Origin: Sediminicola sp037203765
GTDB taxonomy: Bacteria > Bacteroidota > Bacteroidia > Flavobacteriales > Flavobacteriaceae
Assembly: GCF_037203765.1 (NCBI RefSeq)
Contig: NZ_JBBCAS010000007.1
Span: forward strand, 124,001 to 188,000
Reading direction: 5' to 3'
Length of the DNA stretch: 64,000 nt
Made by a program: the position numbers and the translations under genes. Of the stretch, positions 33,579 through 41,953 are shown one piece after another (the first letter of the stretch is position 1; every line of letters starts with the position of its first letter). The notes beneath the pieces were generated by a model. That model was not told the DNA's origin. It did not search any database and was given only the letters and a program-made list of their open reading frames with translations.

Positions 33579-35051
33579 CTACCTACTATAGTTTGGAGAC
33601 TCTTTGGTTATGGTAACATCATGTGGATGGCTTTCATTGATACCACTGGCCGTAATTTTAACGAACCTTCCATTTTCTTTCAAGGATTCAATATCCTTGG
33701 CACCACAATAGCCCATTCCTGCACGTAGACCTCCAACGAACTGATGGATACTTTCGAACAAGTCCCCTTTATAAGGAACACGTCCTACAATTCCTTCCGG
33801 CACCAATTTTTTGATATCATCCTCAACGTCTTGGAAATACCTATCTTTACTCCCTTGCTTCATGGCTTCCACAGAACCCATTCCCCTGTAGGATTTAAAT
33901 TTTCTCCCTTCGTAAATGATGGTTTCACCCGGAGATTCCTTGGTACCCGCCAACAGGGATCCCAACATAACACAGTCGGCCCCAGCGGCAATCGCCTTGG
34001 GAATATCACCTGTATATCTTATCCCACCATCAGCTATCACCGGAACACCACTGCCCTTGATGGCAGCTGCAACTTCCAAAACAGCTGAAAACTGTGGAAA
34101 ACCTACTCCGGCCACAACCCTTGTGGTACAGATAGATCCTGGTCCAATACCTACTTTGACGGCATCAGCACCAGCTTCAACCAAATATTTTGCAGCTTCC
34201 CCTGTTGCGATATTACCAACAATAACATCCAGGTCTGGAAATTTCTTTTTTACTTCTTTCAAAACCCTTACCACCCCTTGGGTATGTCCGTGGGCAGTAT
34301 CGATAATAACAGCATCAACACCTGCATTGACCAAGGCTTCTGCCCTTTCAACAGCATCCGCAGTTACCCCAAGTGCAGCGGCAACCCTTAGTCTACCGTA
34401 TTGATCCTTGTTTGCAATAGGTTTTTGTGTAAGTTTAGTGATATCTCTGAACGTAATCAACCCGACCAATTTATTGTCGTTGTTGACAACAGGCAACTTT
34501 TCAATCTTATGTTGTTGTAGGATATCCTCGGCCTGTGCCAAGCTGGTGCCTTCGGCCACTGTAACCAAGTTTTCAGAGGTCATCACCTCAGCAATTGGCC
34601 TATCATTATTTTTCTCAAAACGCAGGTCCCTATTTGTAACGATTCCCAAAAGTTTACCTTCACCATCAATAATGGGAATTCCACCAATGCTGTATTCCTT
34701 CATGCTAGCCTTGGCATCACGTACAACAGAGTTCAGGGGCAAAGTCACCGGATCGATGATCATGCCGCTTTCGGCACGTTTTACCTTTCTGACCTTCATG
34801 GCCTGCTTCTCAATACTCATATTTTTATGAAGCACACCAATTCCTCCTTCTTGGGCCATGGCAATGGCCATTTTGGATTCTGTTACCGTATCCATGGCAG
34901 CAGAAACAATGGGTACATTTATGGTAATGTTCCTAGTAAATTTTGTTTGAATGTTCACTTCCCTGGGAAGAACTTCAGAATATGCCGGGACGAGCAGTAC
35001 ATCGTCATAGGTTAAACCTTCACCAACAATCTTATCAAGATGAGCTTGCAT
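33579..35051 (-). CDS. guaB: inosine-5'-monophosphate dehydrogenase
   Basis: Cytosolic NAD+-dependent enzyme that oxidises IMP to XMP, the committed step of GMP synthesis. 490 residues. The TIM barrel is interrupted by a pair of CBS domains (about 95-215: IGGIPIIDGEGKLLGIVTNRDL, KLPVVNNDNKLVGLITFRDI). The catalytic loop GPGSICTTR holds the active Cys, and later FKSYRGMGSVEAM forms the flap. A TACATTTG element at 35076-35083 on the minus strand suggests its own promoter, despite lying 51 bp behind the haem-binding gene. Confidence 0.97.
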   Translation of the reverse strand: MQAHLDKIVGEGLTYDDVLLVPAYSEVLPREVNIQTKFTRNITINVPIVSAAMDTVTESKMAIAMAQEGGIGVLHKNMSIEKQAMKVRKVKRAESGMIIDPVTLPLNSVVRDAKASMKEYSIGGIPIIDGEGKLLGIVTNRDLRFEKNNDRPIAEVMTSENLVTVAEGTSLAQAEDILQQHKIEKLPVVNNDNKLVGLITFRDITKLTQKPIANKDQYGRLRVAAALGVTADAVERAEALVNAGVDAVIIDTAHGHTQGVVRVLKEVKKKFPDLDVIVGNIATGEAAKYLVEAGADAVKVGIGPGSICTTRVVAGVGFPQFSAVLEVAAAIKGSGVPVIADGGIRYTGDIPKAIAAGADCVMLGSLLAGTKESPGETIIYEGRKFKSYRGMGSVEAMKQGSKDRYFQDVEDDIKKLVPEGIVGRVPYKGDLFESIHQFVGGLRAGMGYCGAKDIESLKENGRFVKITASGINESHPHDVTITKESPNYSR

Positions 35052-35075
35052 AGCAATTATTTATATAATTGCGTG

Positions 35076-35083
35076 CAAATGTA
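35076..35083 (-). promoter_or_regulatory. guaB promoter -7 element
   Basis: Minus-strand TACATTTG matches TANNTTTG, 25-32 bp upstream of the guaB ATG. No good -33 TTG is seen. Confidence 0.4.
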
Positions 35084-35102
35084 GTGATTTTTATTGGTTA
35101 TA

Positions 35103-35570
35103 TTACTGAATACCATCTCCGACCACATAATTTTCGCGTGCCTTTTTGACCCAATTTATCAATTCTTGTTTTTCTTTGTCGGTCATCTTACCATGGATGA
35201 GCGAATACCCCTTTTCGGGCATTTCACCTTCCTCCACCTCTTCGATCAACTCTTCCAACTTATGATCCTTTTTTTTCACGGTATAAGCATCCCAGTCCGA
35301 AACATTGAAGTGTTCGGCACCTTCCTCCACATGATCGGCAATAACAAATGAAATTGGGGCTATTTCCGCATACCAAGGATACTCCGTTTTATTGCTGTGG
35401 CAATCATAACAATTGTTTTCCAATACGGCCTTCATTTCCGGACTTGGTTTTGTCTCGGCCTCAAAGGACGCTACATCCCTGTATTCGGCATTATTTTTCT
35501 CGGGACGATAAAATTGGATAAGAACCAAAGCTACCAAAAGTACGATCAGAATTTTTTTAAGAATTTTCAT
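35103..35570 (-). CDS. haem-binding domain protein (Haem_bd), membrane-anchored
   Basis: A 155-residue protein with an N-terminal membrane anchor or signal (residues 5-20) and a periplasmic cytochrome-c-like domain. ENNCYDCHSN places the haem-binding CxxCH at residues 54-58, followed by YPWYAEIAPISFVIADHV typical of the Haem_bd family; GYSLIHGKMTDKEKQ is the late conserved part and may supply the axial Met. It could pass electrons or haem in the periplasm. It is the last gene of the imelysin/HTTM/TonB locus, starting 9 bp after the receptor gene. Confidence 0.88.
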   Translation of the reverse strand: MKILKKILIVLLVALVLIQFYRPEKNNAEYRDVASFEAETKPSPEMKAVLENNCYDCHSNKTEYPWYAEIAPISFVIADHVEEGAEHFNVSDWDAYTVKKKDHKLEELIEEVEEGEMPEKGYSLIHGKMTDKEKQELINWVKKARENYVVGDGIQ

Positions 35571-35579
35571 AGGATTTAA

Positions 35580-38051
35580 TTAAAGGGTTAGTTGTAACGT
35601 TATATATGCAGTTCTTGGCTCCGCCGGAAGTATTCCGGGTCCGGGATAACCTGTTGCCCTTCGTGTAAAATACGAGTTGTTCAGGACATTGTTGACACCA
35701 GCTTCCAAGCGTAATTTTTTTAATGTATAGGACAAAGAAGCATCAAAGATATCATAGGCAGGAATAGCTCCTTCAATACCCCTTTGATTGTCATTGACAT
35801 CTTGTGGTGCATTGGTAGCATCGGTAAACTGTTTGGACAAATACGTATATTGAAAACTTCCAAGCAGGTCGCCATATCCAAAACGCAGACCTGTTTTTAG
35901 GTTTACCTTGGGAATAAATTCCACCTGATTTCCCTCCACATTATTTTCCTCGGATGAGATATATTCAGATTCCGTCAGCGCAAGGTTTACAAAGTAGTTC
36001 AGTTTCATCTTTGTTATACTGGGCATAAAAGTCTCCTTTAGGCTCCAATCAGCAAACCCTTCAAAACCGTACATCAAAGCTGTCCCGATATTCCCTCTAA
36101 AACGGACAATACGACCGGTCTCCACCTCTTCACCCTGCGAATTGGTACGTGTTTCACTTTTCAGAACCTCGCCCAACCTATTGTCATAAAGTAGGGTAAA
36201 AGCTCCCAAATCATAGGATAATTTATCCTTTAATCGCCCACGAAATCCAAGGTCCGCCGTAAAACCCTTCTCGTCATCAATGTTTTCATCTACTTGAAAG
36301 GAAGGGTTTACCACACGAATATCGCTGAAGGTTACAGAACGATAATTCTGGGAAATATTGCCATAAAACTCCCCTGAAGGGTTCAATTTATAAGATGCTC
36401 CCAATCCAAGCAATAGAAAGGTCCTATCAAAAGTACGGTTATCTTCAATCTCCTCGTTCAACAAAGGATTCCCCGCCAAATCCAGCACAATATTCCTATA
36501 ACTTCCTACACTTTCGGTTTTAATATGTTCCAATCGAAATCCAGGTGTTAAATTAAATCTGTCACTGATATTGAACACATTTTCACCAAAAAAGGCCAGA
36601 TTAAAATTTGGAAAATCAAATGCGGACTGTCTTTCATAATTGGGATACGTATCGTCAGCAAAGTTAAAATCAGCATTGGAGGCATTGGTACCAGGTCCTT
36701 GCCTTTGGTCATTGTTCGTTTTATAGATTTTTCCCCCGAGCAACAAGGCAGATTCCTGCTCTCCCAAGTTGTAACGGCTCAATACCCTTAGTTCTGCGCC
36801 CCAATTTTTAAAATTGTCCACCAATAATTCTCTAGGTTCCGAGGGATCATCGGGTTGTGAAACGCGATTGGTTCTAAAGCCCAGGGCTTTCCTTGATGCA
36901 TTCAAACCAAAAACATTTAAGCTCATATTCGTGTAATCCGAAAAATCGTGATCCAATCGAAGTGAAAATAATTTCCAATCCACATCGAACCAATTTCTGG
37001 TTCTGTTGCTAAAAGTAGGATCCTCCAAAAATTGTGAATCTGTCAAACCACCTGGCTGTTGGGCCAAATAGTTCAGGAATGTGGTCTCCAGGGTTACTTT
37101 TGTCCGGTCATTGAATTGATATCCGAGATGGGCAAAATAATTACGGCTCCCATAACTACTATTGGGTCTAAAACCATTACCCTCCTTATAATTGAAATAC
37201 GTGTAATAGCTAAACTTGCCCAAAGTACCACTAAGACTGTTAAAGCTAGTTCTTAGGTCATAAGAACCTACTGTCTGCCTGCTTACCCAAGCTATTTTCT
37301 TGTCGGGTTCGGGTGTTTTGAACTTAAAATTGACCAAACCGCCGAACTGTGTCCCATATTGTAGGGAAGCAGCTCCACGCACCACTTGAATTTCTTGTAG
37401 TGCTTCTGCAGGTGGGGTGTAATAACTTTCCGGATATCCCAAGACATCCGCACTGATATCATACCCATTTTGACGGGTATTAAAATTAGCCGTACGATTG
37501 GGGTCCAATCCCCTGCCCCCAATATTTAATTGCAGGCCGGCATCCCCATTATCATAGATGTTGAGGCCAACAACCTGCCCATATACCTGCCGGGCATTAT
37601 TGGCCGCCAAATTCCCCACTAAGCCGTCCAAGAGAACAACCTCGGTTTTTTTTCCAGCGTAGATAGCCGTGCCCTCTACTTTTTTCAATTGCTTGAGTGC
37701 AAATATTTTTTCCCGTTGTTGGGTAACAACAACCTCAGATAATTCCTCGGACAAAGGTTCCAATAAAATATCCATAGCCGTATTTGCTGCGATCTGGATT
37801 TTTTCCTCCCTCACCTTATATCCATAGGCAAATACAATAAGTTGATAGGAACCTGGGGCAATATTATCAATGCTATAATTTCCATCAGAATTGGCCCTTG
37901 CAAATTTTTCCAATTCCTTAAGATACACCTCGGCATCTGGAACCTTGTTGTTCTCGGTATTCTTTACAGTCCCCCTCAATTCAAACTGGGCATGAGACCA
38001 TTGAAAAAAGAAAAGCAAGCATATGGCAATATTAAAATCCTTTAATCTCAT
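35580..38051 (-). CDS. TonB-dependent outer-membrane receptor
   Basis: An 823-residue outer-membrane transporter. Signal peptide residues 1-21; a CarboxypepD_reg beta-sandwich (about 23-105: GTVKNTENNKVPDAEVYL); plug domain (about 115-245, with VVLLDGLVGNL, IGGRGLDPNRT and IQVVRGAASLQYG); then a 22-strand barrel to the C-terminal LQLTL. It resembles Fe(3+)-dicitrate/siderophore-type receptors. Within the same operon lie an imelysin, a DUF4856 lipoprotein and a haem-binding protein, so iron, haem or an iron chelate is the likely cargo (inference). Its first codons overlap the HTTM gene by 20 bp. Confidence 0.92.
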   Translation of the reverse strand: MRLKDFNIAICLLFFFQWSHAQFELRGTVKNTENNKVPDAEVYLKELEKFARANSDGNYSIDNIAPGSYQLIVFAYGYKVREEKIQIAANTAMDILLEPLSEELSEVVVTQQREKIFALKQLKKVEGTAIYAGKKTEVVLLDGLVGNLAANNARQVYGQVVGLNIYDNGDAGLQLNIGGRGLDPNRTANFNTRQNGYDISADVLGYPESYYTPPAEALQEIQVVRGAASLQYGTQFGGLVNFKFKTPEPDKKIAWVSRQTVGSYDLRTSFNSLSGTLGKFSYYTYFNYKEGNGFRPNSSYGSRNYFAHLGYQFNDRTKVTLETTFLNYLAQQPGGLTDSQFLEDPTFSNRTRNWFDVDWKLFSLRLDHDFSDYTNMSLNVFGLNASRKALGFRTNRVSQPDDPSEPRELLVDNFKNWGAELRVLSRYNLGEQESALLLGGKIYKTNNDQRQGPGTNASNADFNFADDTYPNYERQSAFDFPNFNLAFFGENVFNISDRFNLTPGFRLEHIKTESVGSYRNIVLDLAGNPLLNEEIEDNRTFDRTFLLLGLGASYKLNPSGEFYGNISQNYRSVTFSDIRVVNPSFQVDENIDDEKGFTADLGFRGRLKDKLSYDLGAFTLLYDNRLGEVLKSETRTNSQGEEVETGRIVRFRGNIGTALMYGFEGFADWSLKETFMPSITKMKLNYFVNLALTESEYISSEENNVEGNQVEFIPKVNLKTGLRFGYGDLLGSFQYTYLSKQFTDATNAPQDVNDNQRGIEGAIPAYDIFDASLSYTLKKLRLEAGVNNVLNNSYFTRRATGYPGPGILPAEPRTAYITLQLTL

Positions 38052-39399
38052 CTTTAAAATTTATTATCCACGTTTTGTGCTGAAATGATTCTTGGTGCTG
38101 TGTCAGGTCTACCGTTGGATCTATATATGTACTGCTCAATCTACCGTTGAGCGCAACCTGGCAATCGACATAAATGGCTATATCCTTAAATCCGTCTTTG
38201 GAGAAATGGTCTTCCAAAAAGTGGGCATACTCCAAAATAAAATCAGGTTGAAACGACATTTGCTTTTCTTGAAACGCAGTCAGGAAATCTGAATTATCCA
38301 CATAAAACCATTTCCCCGACTGACCATCCACCACTTTAAAATTTGCATAACCTGATTTTTCCATGAGCATAACGCGCCATGAAAACCGAAATCCTTCCTC
38401 CGTCCAAAATAGCTCCCCGGGATAAGCCAAATATCGAAACGGAAGGAGCAATTGTATAGCAAAGAAACAAACCAGAACAATTTTCAAAGCTCTTGCTTTT
38501 AATTTGTTCGCCGGCTCATATACCCGTTGGGTATTAAAGTTATTGATATTCACATGCAACAGCTTGCTTAGATATCCCAATATCTTTTGATGCAAGCTTG
38601 CATCAAAAAATATGAGGGCCGAAACAATCATGATATAGGGAAACATTCCAATGGGAAAAAGGACCCTGGTCAGGATATGGAAAATAACCACAAAAATGAA
38701 AGCAACAGTTCTTGTCCGTTTAAAAAACAGCAAAAAAGGAATAGCCAAATCGTATATAGCCCCACCGTAACTGAAAGCATAATGAACCCATTCAAAGTGC
38801 ATGAAATCACCCAAAACAGGAATATCGAACTTTGAGGGCAACCATATCTTAAGGGGCATGGCATGGACCAGCCAATCCGAATTTAACTTGGCCAAACCGG
38901 CATAAAAGTAGACGATGGCCAATAAAGCCTTTATGGAATTGATACTCCATGCCGGCACATACTCAAACGCCTTGTCTGGGTTCTTAAAGGCATCAATGGC
39001 ATAATAAGCATTGGCCGGAAGAAAGATCATTAAGAAGGACAAAATGCTTATAAAATAATAGTGATTCAAATAAGTGGTTTTGTCCATCAATTCTATATAA
39101 GTAAAACTTATAAAAAACATGATAATAGCCATTCTATATTTATAACCCAGTGCCACAAACACTGCGGACAAGGCACAAATAACAAAAAGGAGGTAGGTAT
39201 ACTGCCCAAAAGGTTTAACCCATTCAAAACCGTAGTAGGAAAAGAAAAGCTTGGGTTCTATATATAATTTTTTAATCCAACCGTAACTCCAAAAACGGAT
39301 GATACTCAACAACATCATTATGCCAAAGAAAATGCGAAAGACCGCCAAAGGGGCGGCCTCCACAGGCTTGACTAAATATTGTTGTATACGATCTTTCAT
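38032..39399 (-). CDS. HTTM-domain membrane protein, vitamin K-dependent gamma-carboxylase-like
   Basis: A 455-residue inner-membrane protein. The N-terminal two-thirds holds about seven to nine helices of the HTTM domain (LAVFRIFFGIMML, ALLAIVYFYAGLAKLNSDWL, WVHYAFSYGGAIYDLAIPF). The C-terminal soluble part has WRVMLMEK and VALNGRLSSTYIDPTVDL, which matches the NGR..DP.VDL region of gamma-carboxylases. Animal relatives carboxylate glutamate to Gla, a metal chelator, using vitamin K hydroquinone. Bacterial substrates are mostly unknown. It starts 3 bp after the imelysin gene and overlaps the receptor gene, so it belongs to the same operon. Confidence 0.88.
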   Translation of the reverse strand: MKDRIQQYLVKPVEAAPLAVFRIFFGIMMLLSIIRFWSYGWIKKLYIEPKLFFSYYGFEWVKPFGQYTYLLFVICALSAVFVALGYKYRMAIIMFFISFTYIELMDKTTYLNHYYFISILSFLMIFLPANAYYAIDAFKNPDKAFEYVPAWSINSIKALLAIVYFYAGLAKLNSDWLVHAMPLKIWLPSKFDIPVLGDFMHFEWVHYAFSYGGAIYDLAIPFLLFFKRTRTVAFIFVVIFHILTRVLFPIGMFPYIMIVSALIFFDASLHQKILGYLSKLLHVNINNFNTQRVYEPANKLKARALKIVLVCFFAIQLLLPFRYLAYPGELFWTEEGFRFSWRVMLMEKSGYANFKVVDGQSGKWFYVDNSDFLTAFQEKQMSFQPDFILEYAHFLEDHFSKDGFKDIAIYVDCQVALNGRLSSTYIDPTVDLTQHQESFQHKTWIINFKDEIKGF

Positions 39400-39402
39400 G
39401 TA

Positions 39403-40527
39403 TTAATCACCATCAGCGTCTACAAAATCAACACTAATACTCATGGCAGAAACCATATCCACTTTTAATAACGGGACAGCTCTTTGAACCTCATCATAAG
39501 CACTCAACATGGCCGTTGGCGGATTGTTATTTTCGATTTCAGCCCTGAATGAGGAAAGTGCACTTACTGACGCTCTAGCTGTATTAAACTGAGCGTTTAT
39601 GGCAGCTTTCAAATCTACGCCATTCTTAACAATATTCAAGGAATCCAGATAACTAGCCAAACTTTCTCCGGAGGCAGATGCCCTAAAGTGCTTGCCGTTG
39701 AAAAAATCCTGAATCGCGGAAAGACCTTCCAAAAACAGTTCTTTGGAAATATCACCCTTATAATAGGCCTCTAAATTTTTAGGGAGGGTACTTCCAGAAA
39801 AGACACCCAGTGGTATGCCCATTTTTCCGGCCCTAAGAAACTTTTCATAATAAAAAATATAATCGTTCACATAGCGGTCTACGGAAGCGGTGGCCGATGC
39901 CCCATCATTAGCAACAAAAACATCCCTATAGCCATTTTTCCACCCATTGGATACCGTAGTTGTCAAATTGGTCATATCAGACAATACAGATTCGGTATAT
40001 GCTATAAGGCCATTCTGATCTGGAGCAGCAAACCTAGCCACAATATCCATGTCCGTTTCACCTAAACCATTGATCAAATAATCCAAGGCTGGAAATCCTT
40101 TGGCATCACGGTTTGAAGATAGTGATAGGTCATAAGTGCCGGATACTACATAATCATCTATTTTTTGGGTATTTGTGGGATAGATATTTACATTTAAACG
40201 TAGTCCTACATTTTCTGCAGGCCCTATTTCAAACATGGAAACACGCTGCCACATTTTATAAGTATCCAACCAAGCAGCCCTGAAGGCTTTCAGGTTAGCC
40301 GTAGACCGGTCCGCTTTGAACACCAGGAAAGCATTGTTAAGTTCGGACATTTCCACATCAAAAGCCTCATAAGAAGGAATGATTATGTTATCTGCCCAAT
40401 TCTCCAACATGGCACCCCTATCAAAGTTGACCGGAGTGGGATTGGGATTTTGAATATCATCTGTACCATCTGAAGAACATGCCCAAAAAAGGACCATGCT
40501 CATAGTAAACAGTATCATTTTTTTCAT
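39403..40527 (-). CDS. imelysin-family (M75-like) lipoprotein
   Basis: A 374-residue periplasmic lipoprotein of the imelysin/EfeO-IrpA superfamily, implicated in iron binding and uptake. The signal ends with the lipobox FWAC (Cys at 16). The two-fold helical repeat is visible: WADNIIIPSYEAF at 43-55 and a later AQFNTARASVSALSSFRAE. The usual GxHxxE motif is replaced by GFPALD at residues 144-149, as in other Bacteroidota members I recall. FYYEKFLRAGKMGIPLGVFSG near residue 225 is another lineage hallmark. It sits between the DUF4856 lipoprotein and HTTM genes, with its own promoter-like element and Fur-box-like palindrome upstream. Confidence 0.9.
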   Translation of the reverse strand: MKKMILFTMSMVLFWACSSDGTDDIQNPNPTPVNFDRGAMLENWADNIIIPSYEAFDVEMSELNNAFLVFKADRSTANLKAFRAAWLDTYKMWQRVSMFEIGPAENVGLRLNVNIYPTNTQKIDDYVVSGTYDLSLSSNRDAKGFPALDYLINGLGETDMDIVARFAAPDQNGLIAYTESVLSDMTNLTTTVSNGWKNGYRDVFVANDGASATASVDRYVNDYIFYYEKFLRAGKMGIPLGVFSGSTLPKNLEAYYKGDISKELFLEGLSAIQDFFNGKHFRASASGESLASYLDSLNIVKNGVDLKAAINAQFNTARASVSALSSFRAEIENNNPPTAMLSAYDEVQRAVPLLKVDMVSAMSISVDFVDADGD

Positions 40528-40530
40528 AGC

Positions 40531-40553
40531 TTATTTTTATTTATTCTAATTAA
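40531..40553 (-). promoter_or_regulatory. 23-bp AT-rich palindrome-like box upstream of imelysin (copy 3)
   Basis: On the minus strand TTAATTAGAATAAATAAAAATAA agrees with the 41845-41867 box at 18 of 23 positions. It lies between the -7 element (40555-40562) and the imelysin ATG, over the likely transcription start. Confidence 0.45.
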
Positions 40554-40554
40554 G

Positions 40555-40562
40555 CAAAAGTA
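40555..40562 (-). promoter_or_regulatory. possible imelysin promoter -7 element
   Basis: Minus-strand TACTTTTG matches TANNTTTG and lies just beyond the terminator hairpin that follows DUF4856. The -33 region would be inside that hairpin and has no clear TTG. Confidence 0.4.
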
Positions 40563-40563
40563 C

Positions 40564-40603
40564 AAAAAGCAACCTTTTATATTTTAATAAAAGGTTGCTT
40601 TTT
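40564..40603 (-). terminator. terminator or attenuator between DUF4856 and imelysin genes
   Basis: A 17-bp stem AAAAAGCAACCTTTTAT (40564-40580) / ATAAAAGGTTGCTTTTT (40587-40603) with loop ATTTTA, followed on the minus strand by T residues. It probably reduces read-through from DUF4856 into the imelysin operon. Confidence 0.8.
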
Positions 40604-40612
40604 TTATGTTCA

Positions 40613-41833
40613 TTATTCGGCCGCCTGCTCTAAGGTAAATTCAAATTGCCCTGCAATGGCAACAGAAATTTCATCCAAAGTAGATATTTGTACATCCCAC
40701 AAACCATTAGGACCATCATCCATAAGATCCGAAAGGAATGCATCAACTTCTGCTTTGGAGAAATATGGAGCGTTACTATTTGGCTTTCTAGTGAACTGTA
40801 AGCTATATATGAATCCATAAGCTTCAGAAAGATCATGAAATGCAGTTCCGTACGCAGGCACCTCTTGAGTCAACGAAGGCTTGGCCTGTTGTAAGTAATA
40901 AACGGCTCTAATTCCTATAATTTCCGATATTTTTGTCTTGATGATGTCTGCCTGGGCATCACGAACTTCGTAATTATTGGCCACAATTGCGGCTCTTCCC
41001 AATTTAAAAGCTTGGAAAATATCATCGGCGATTCCAGCGAAATCATTGTCTCCTTCTACTCTTCCTATATACTTGTTCAGGAAACTATCTGCTCCTAAAT
41101 CTATGTTTGGATTGGCAGGATCGGCGTTCAGTCCGAAAACATAACCATATGCCTCATCCCACTTATGCTCCATTGAAGTGTACGACTTGCCTTCCTCAAC
41201 AATGCCCATATCGTTGTTAGCTCTATTACTTCCTTCATCTAACACTCCTGGGCTCAAATAATTGTTCAATGTCTGATCCACGACCAAAGCTCCAATCAGT
41301 CCTTTTACGACCATTTGATCGTATTCAAGACCCAATGCATTAACATAACGGGTAGCTGAACCATCTGCGATCTGACCTGCAACCCCTGCAGAAGCCGGAG
41401 TGTTCCAGTTTGGAAACACCTCATTTACTTGATTTTCGATCCAATTTTCGAAATCAAGACGTATTAACGATTGGTCTGTAGCGTTCACAGAAAAATAATC
41501 AAAAGAAGCAGCTGTCTTACTTCTTAAATTTTTATTGGAAGCATTAAGAGAAGGAGAGGAAAAATTATTTTGTCCTTCTTCATGTGCAAACATATTTAAT
41601 AACCCGGTGGCGGTTTGCCCAGTATTCTTTAAACCTTTCTCAAGCTCACCTCCCATTTTCAACCTTGTAGACTGTCCATTGAAGTCGACTGAATTTTCAC
41701 CATTTCTTTCAAAACTATAAGTAGTTGGATTATTGATTTTGGAACCTTCCTCAATGATGTCGGTATCATCAGTGCTACAGGCACCCAATAGGCCCAAAAC
41801 GGCAAAAGACAAAGGGATAAAATAATTTTTCAT
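40613..41833 (-). CDS. DUF4856 domain lipoprotein
   Basis: A 406-residue lipoprotein; the signal ends LLGAC with the lipid-modified Cys at residue 19, followed by an Asp-rich STDDTD. The rest is the DUF4856 domain: YSFERNGENSVDFNGQSTRL at 39-58, MFAHEEGQNNF, and the helical VNALGLEYDQMVVKGLIGALVVDQ. The domain is repeatedly found next to imelysins in Bacteroidota and is probably part of the same metal-acquisition set; its own activity is unknown. It is the first gene of the locus, driven by a TTTG-N19-TATATTTG promoter flanked by two AT-rich palindromes. Confidence 0.88.
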   Translation of the reverse strand: MKNYFIPLSFAVLGLLGACSTDDTDIIEEGSKINNPTTYSFERNGENSVDFNGQSTRLKMGGELEKGLKNTGQTATGLLNMFAHEEGQNNFSSPSLNASNKNLRSKTAASFDYFSVNATDQSLIRLDFENWIENQVNEVFPNWNTPASAGVAGQIADGSATRYVNALGLEYDQMVVKGLIGALVVDQTLNNYLSPGVLDEGSNRANNDMGIVEEGKSYTSMEHKWDEAYGYVFGLNADPANPNIDLGADSFLNKYIGRVEGDNDFAGIADDIFQAFKLGRAAIVANNYEVRDAQADIIKTKISEIIGIRAVYYLQQAKPSLTQEVPAYGTAFHDLSEAYGFIYSLQFTRKPNSNAPYFSKAEVDAFLSDLMDDGPNGLWDVQISTLDEISVAIAGQFEFTLEQAAE

Positions 41834-41844
41834 TATGACTGTTC

Positions 41845-41867
41845 TTATTTAGATTTGATTAAAATAA
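41845..41867 (-). promoter_or_regulatory. AT-rich palindrome-like box, copy 1 (Fur-box candidate)
   Basis: TTATTTAGATTTGATTAAAATAA, 23 bp, with imperfect inverted halves. It lies between the predicted start site and the DUF4856 ATG. It shares 19 of 23 positions with copy 2 read in the opposite orientation. Confidence 0.55.
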
Positions 41868-41877
41868 TTTTCGAGGA

Positions 41878-41908
41878 CAAATATAGTACCCACTTTACTA
41901 TCTGCAAA
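41878..41908 (-). promoter_or_regulatory. DUF4856/imelysin locus promoter
   Basis: On the minus strand TTTG (41905-41908), a 19-bp spacer, then TATATTTG (41878-41885): a full match to the Bacteroidota consensus. Transcription should begin near 41871. Confidence 0.7.
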
Positions 41909-41909
41909 G

Positions 41910-41934
41910 TTTATTTATACTAAATCTAAATAAA
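41910..41934 (-). promoter_or_regulatory. AT-rich palindrome, copy 2 (Fur-box candidate)
   Basis: TTTATTTATACTAAATCTAAATAAA, 25 bp, with matching outer arms TTTATTTA/TAAATAAA. It abuts the -33 TTTG on the upstream side. With copy 1 it brackets the promoter. Confidence 0.55.
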
Positions 41935-41953
41935 AAATATAATTATTTAAATA

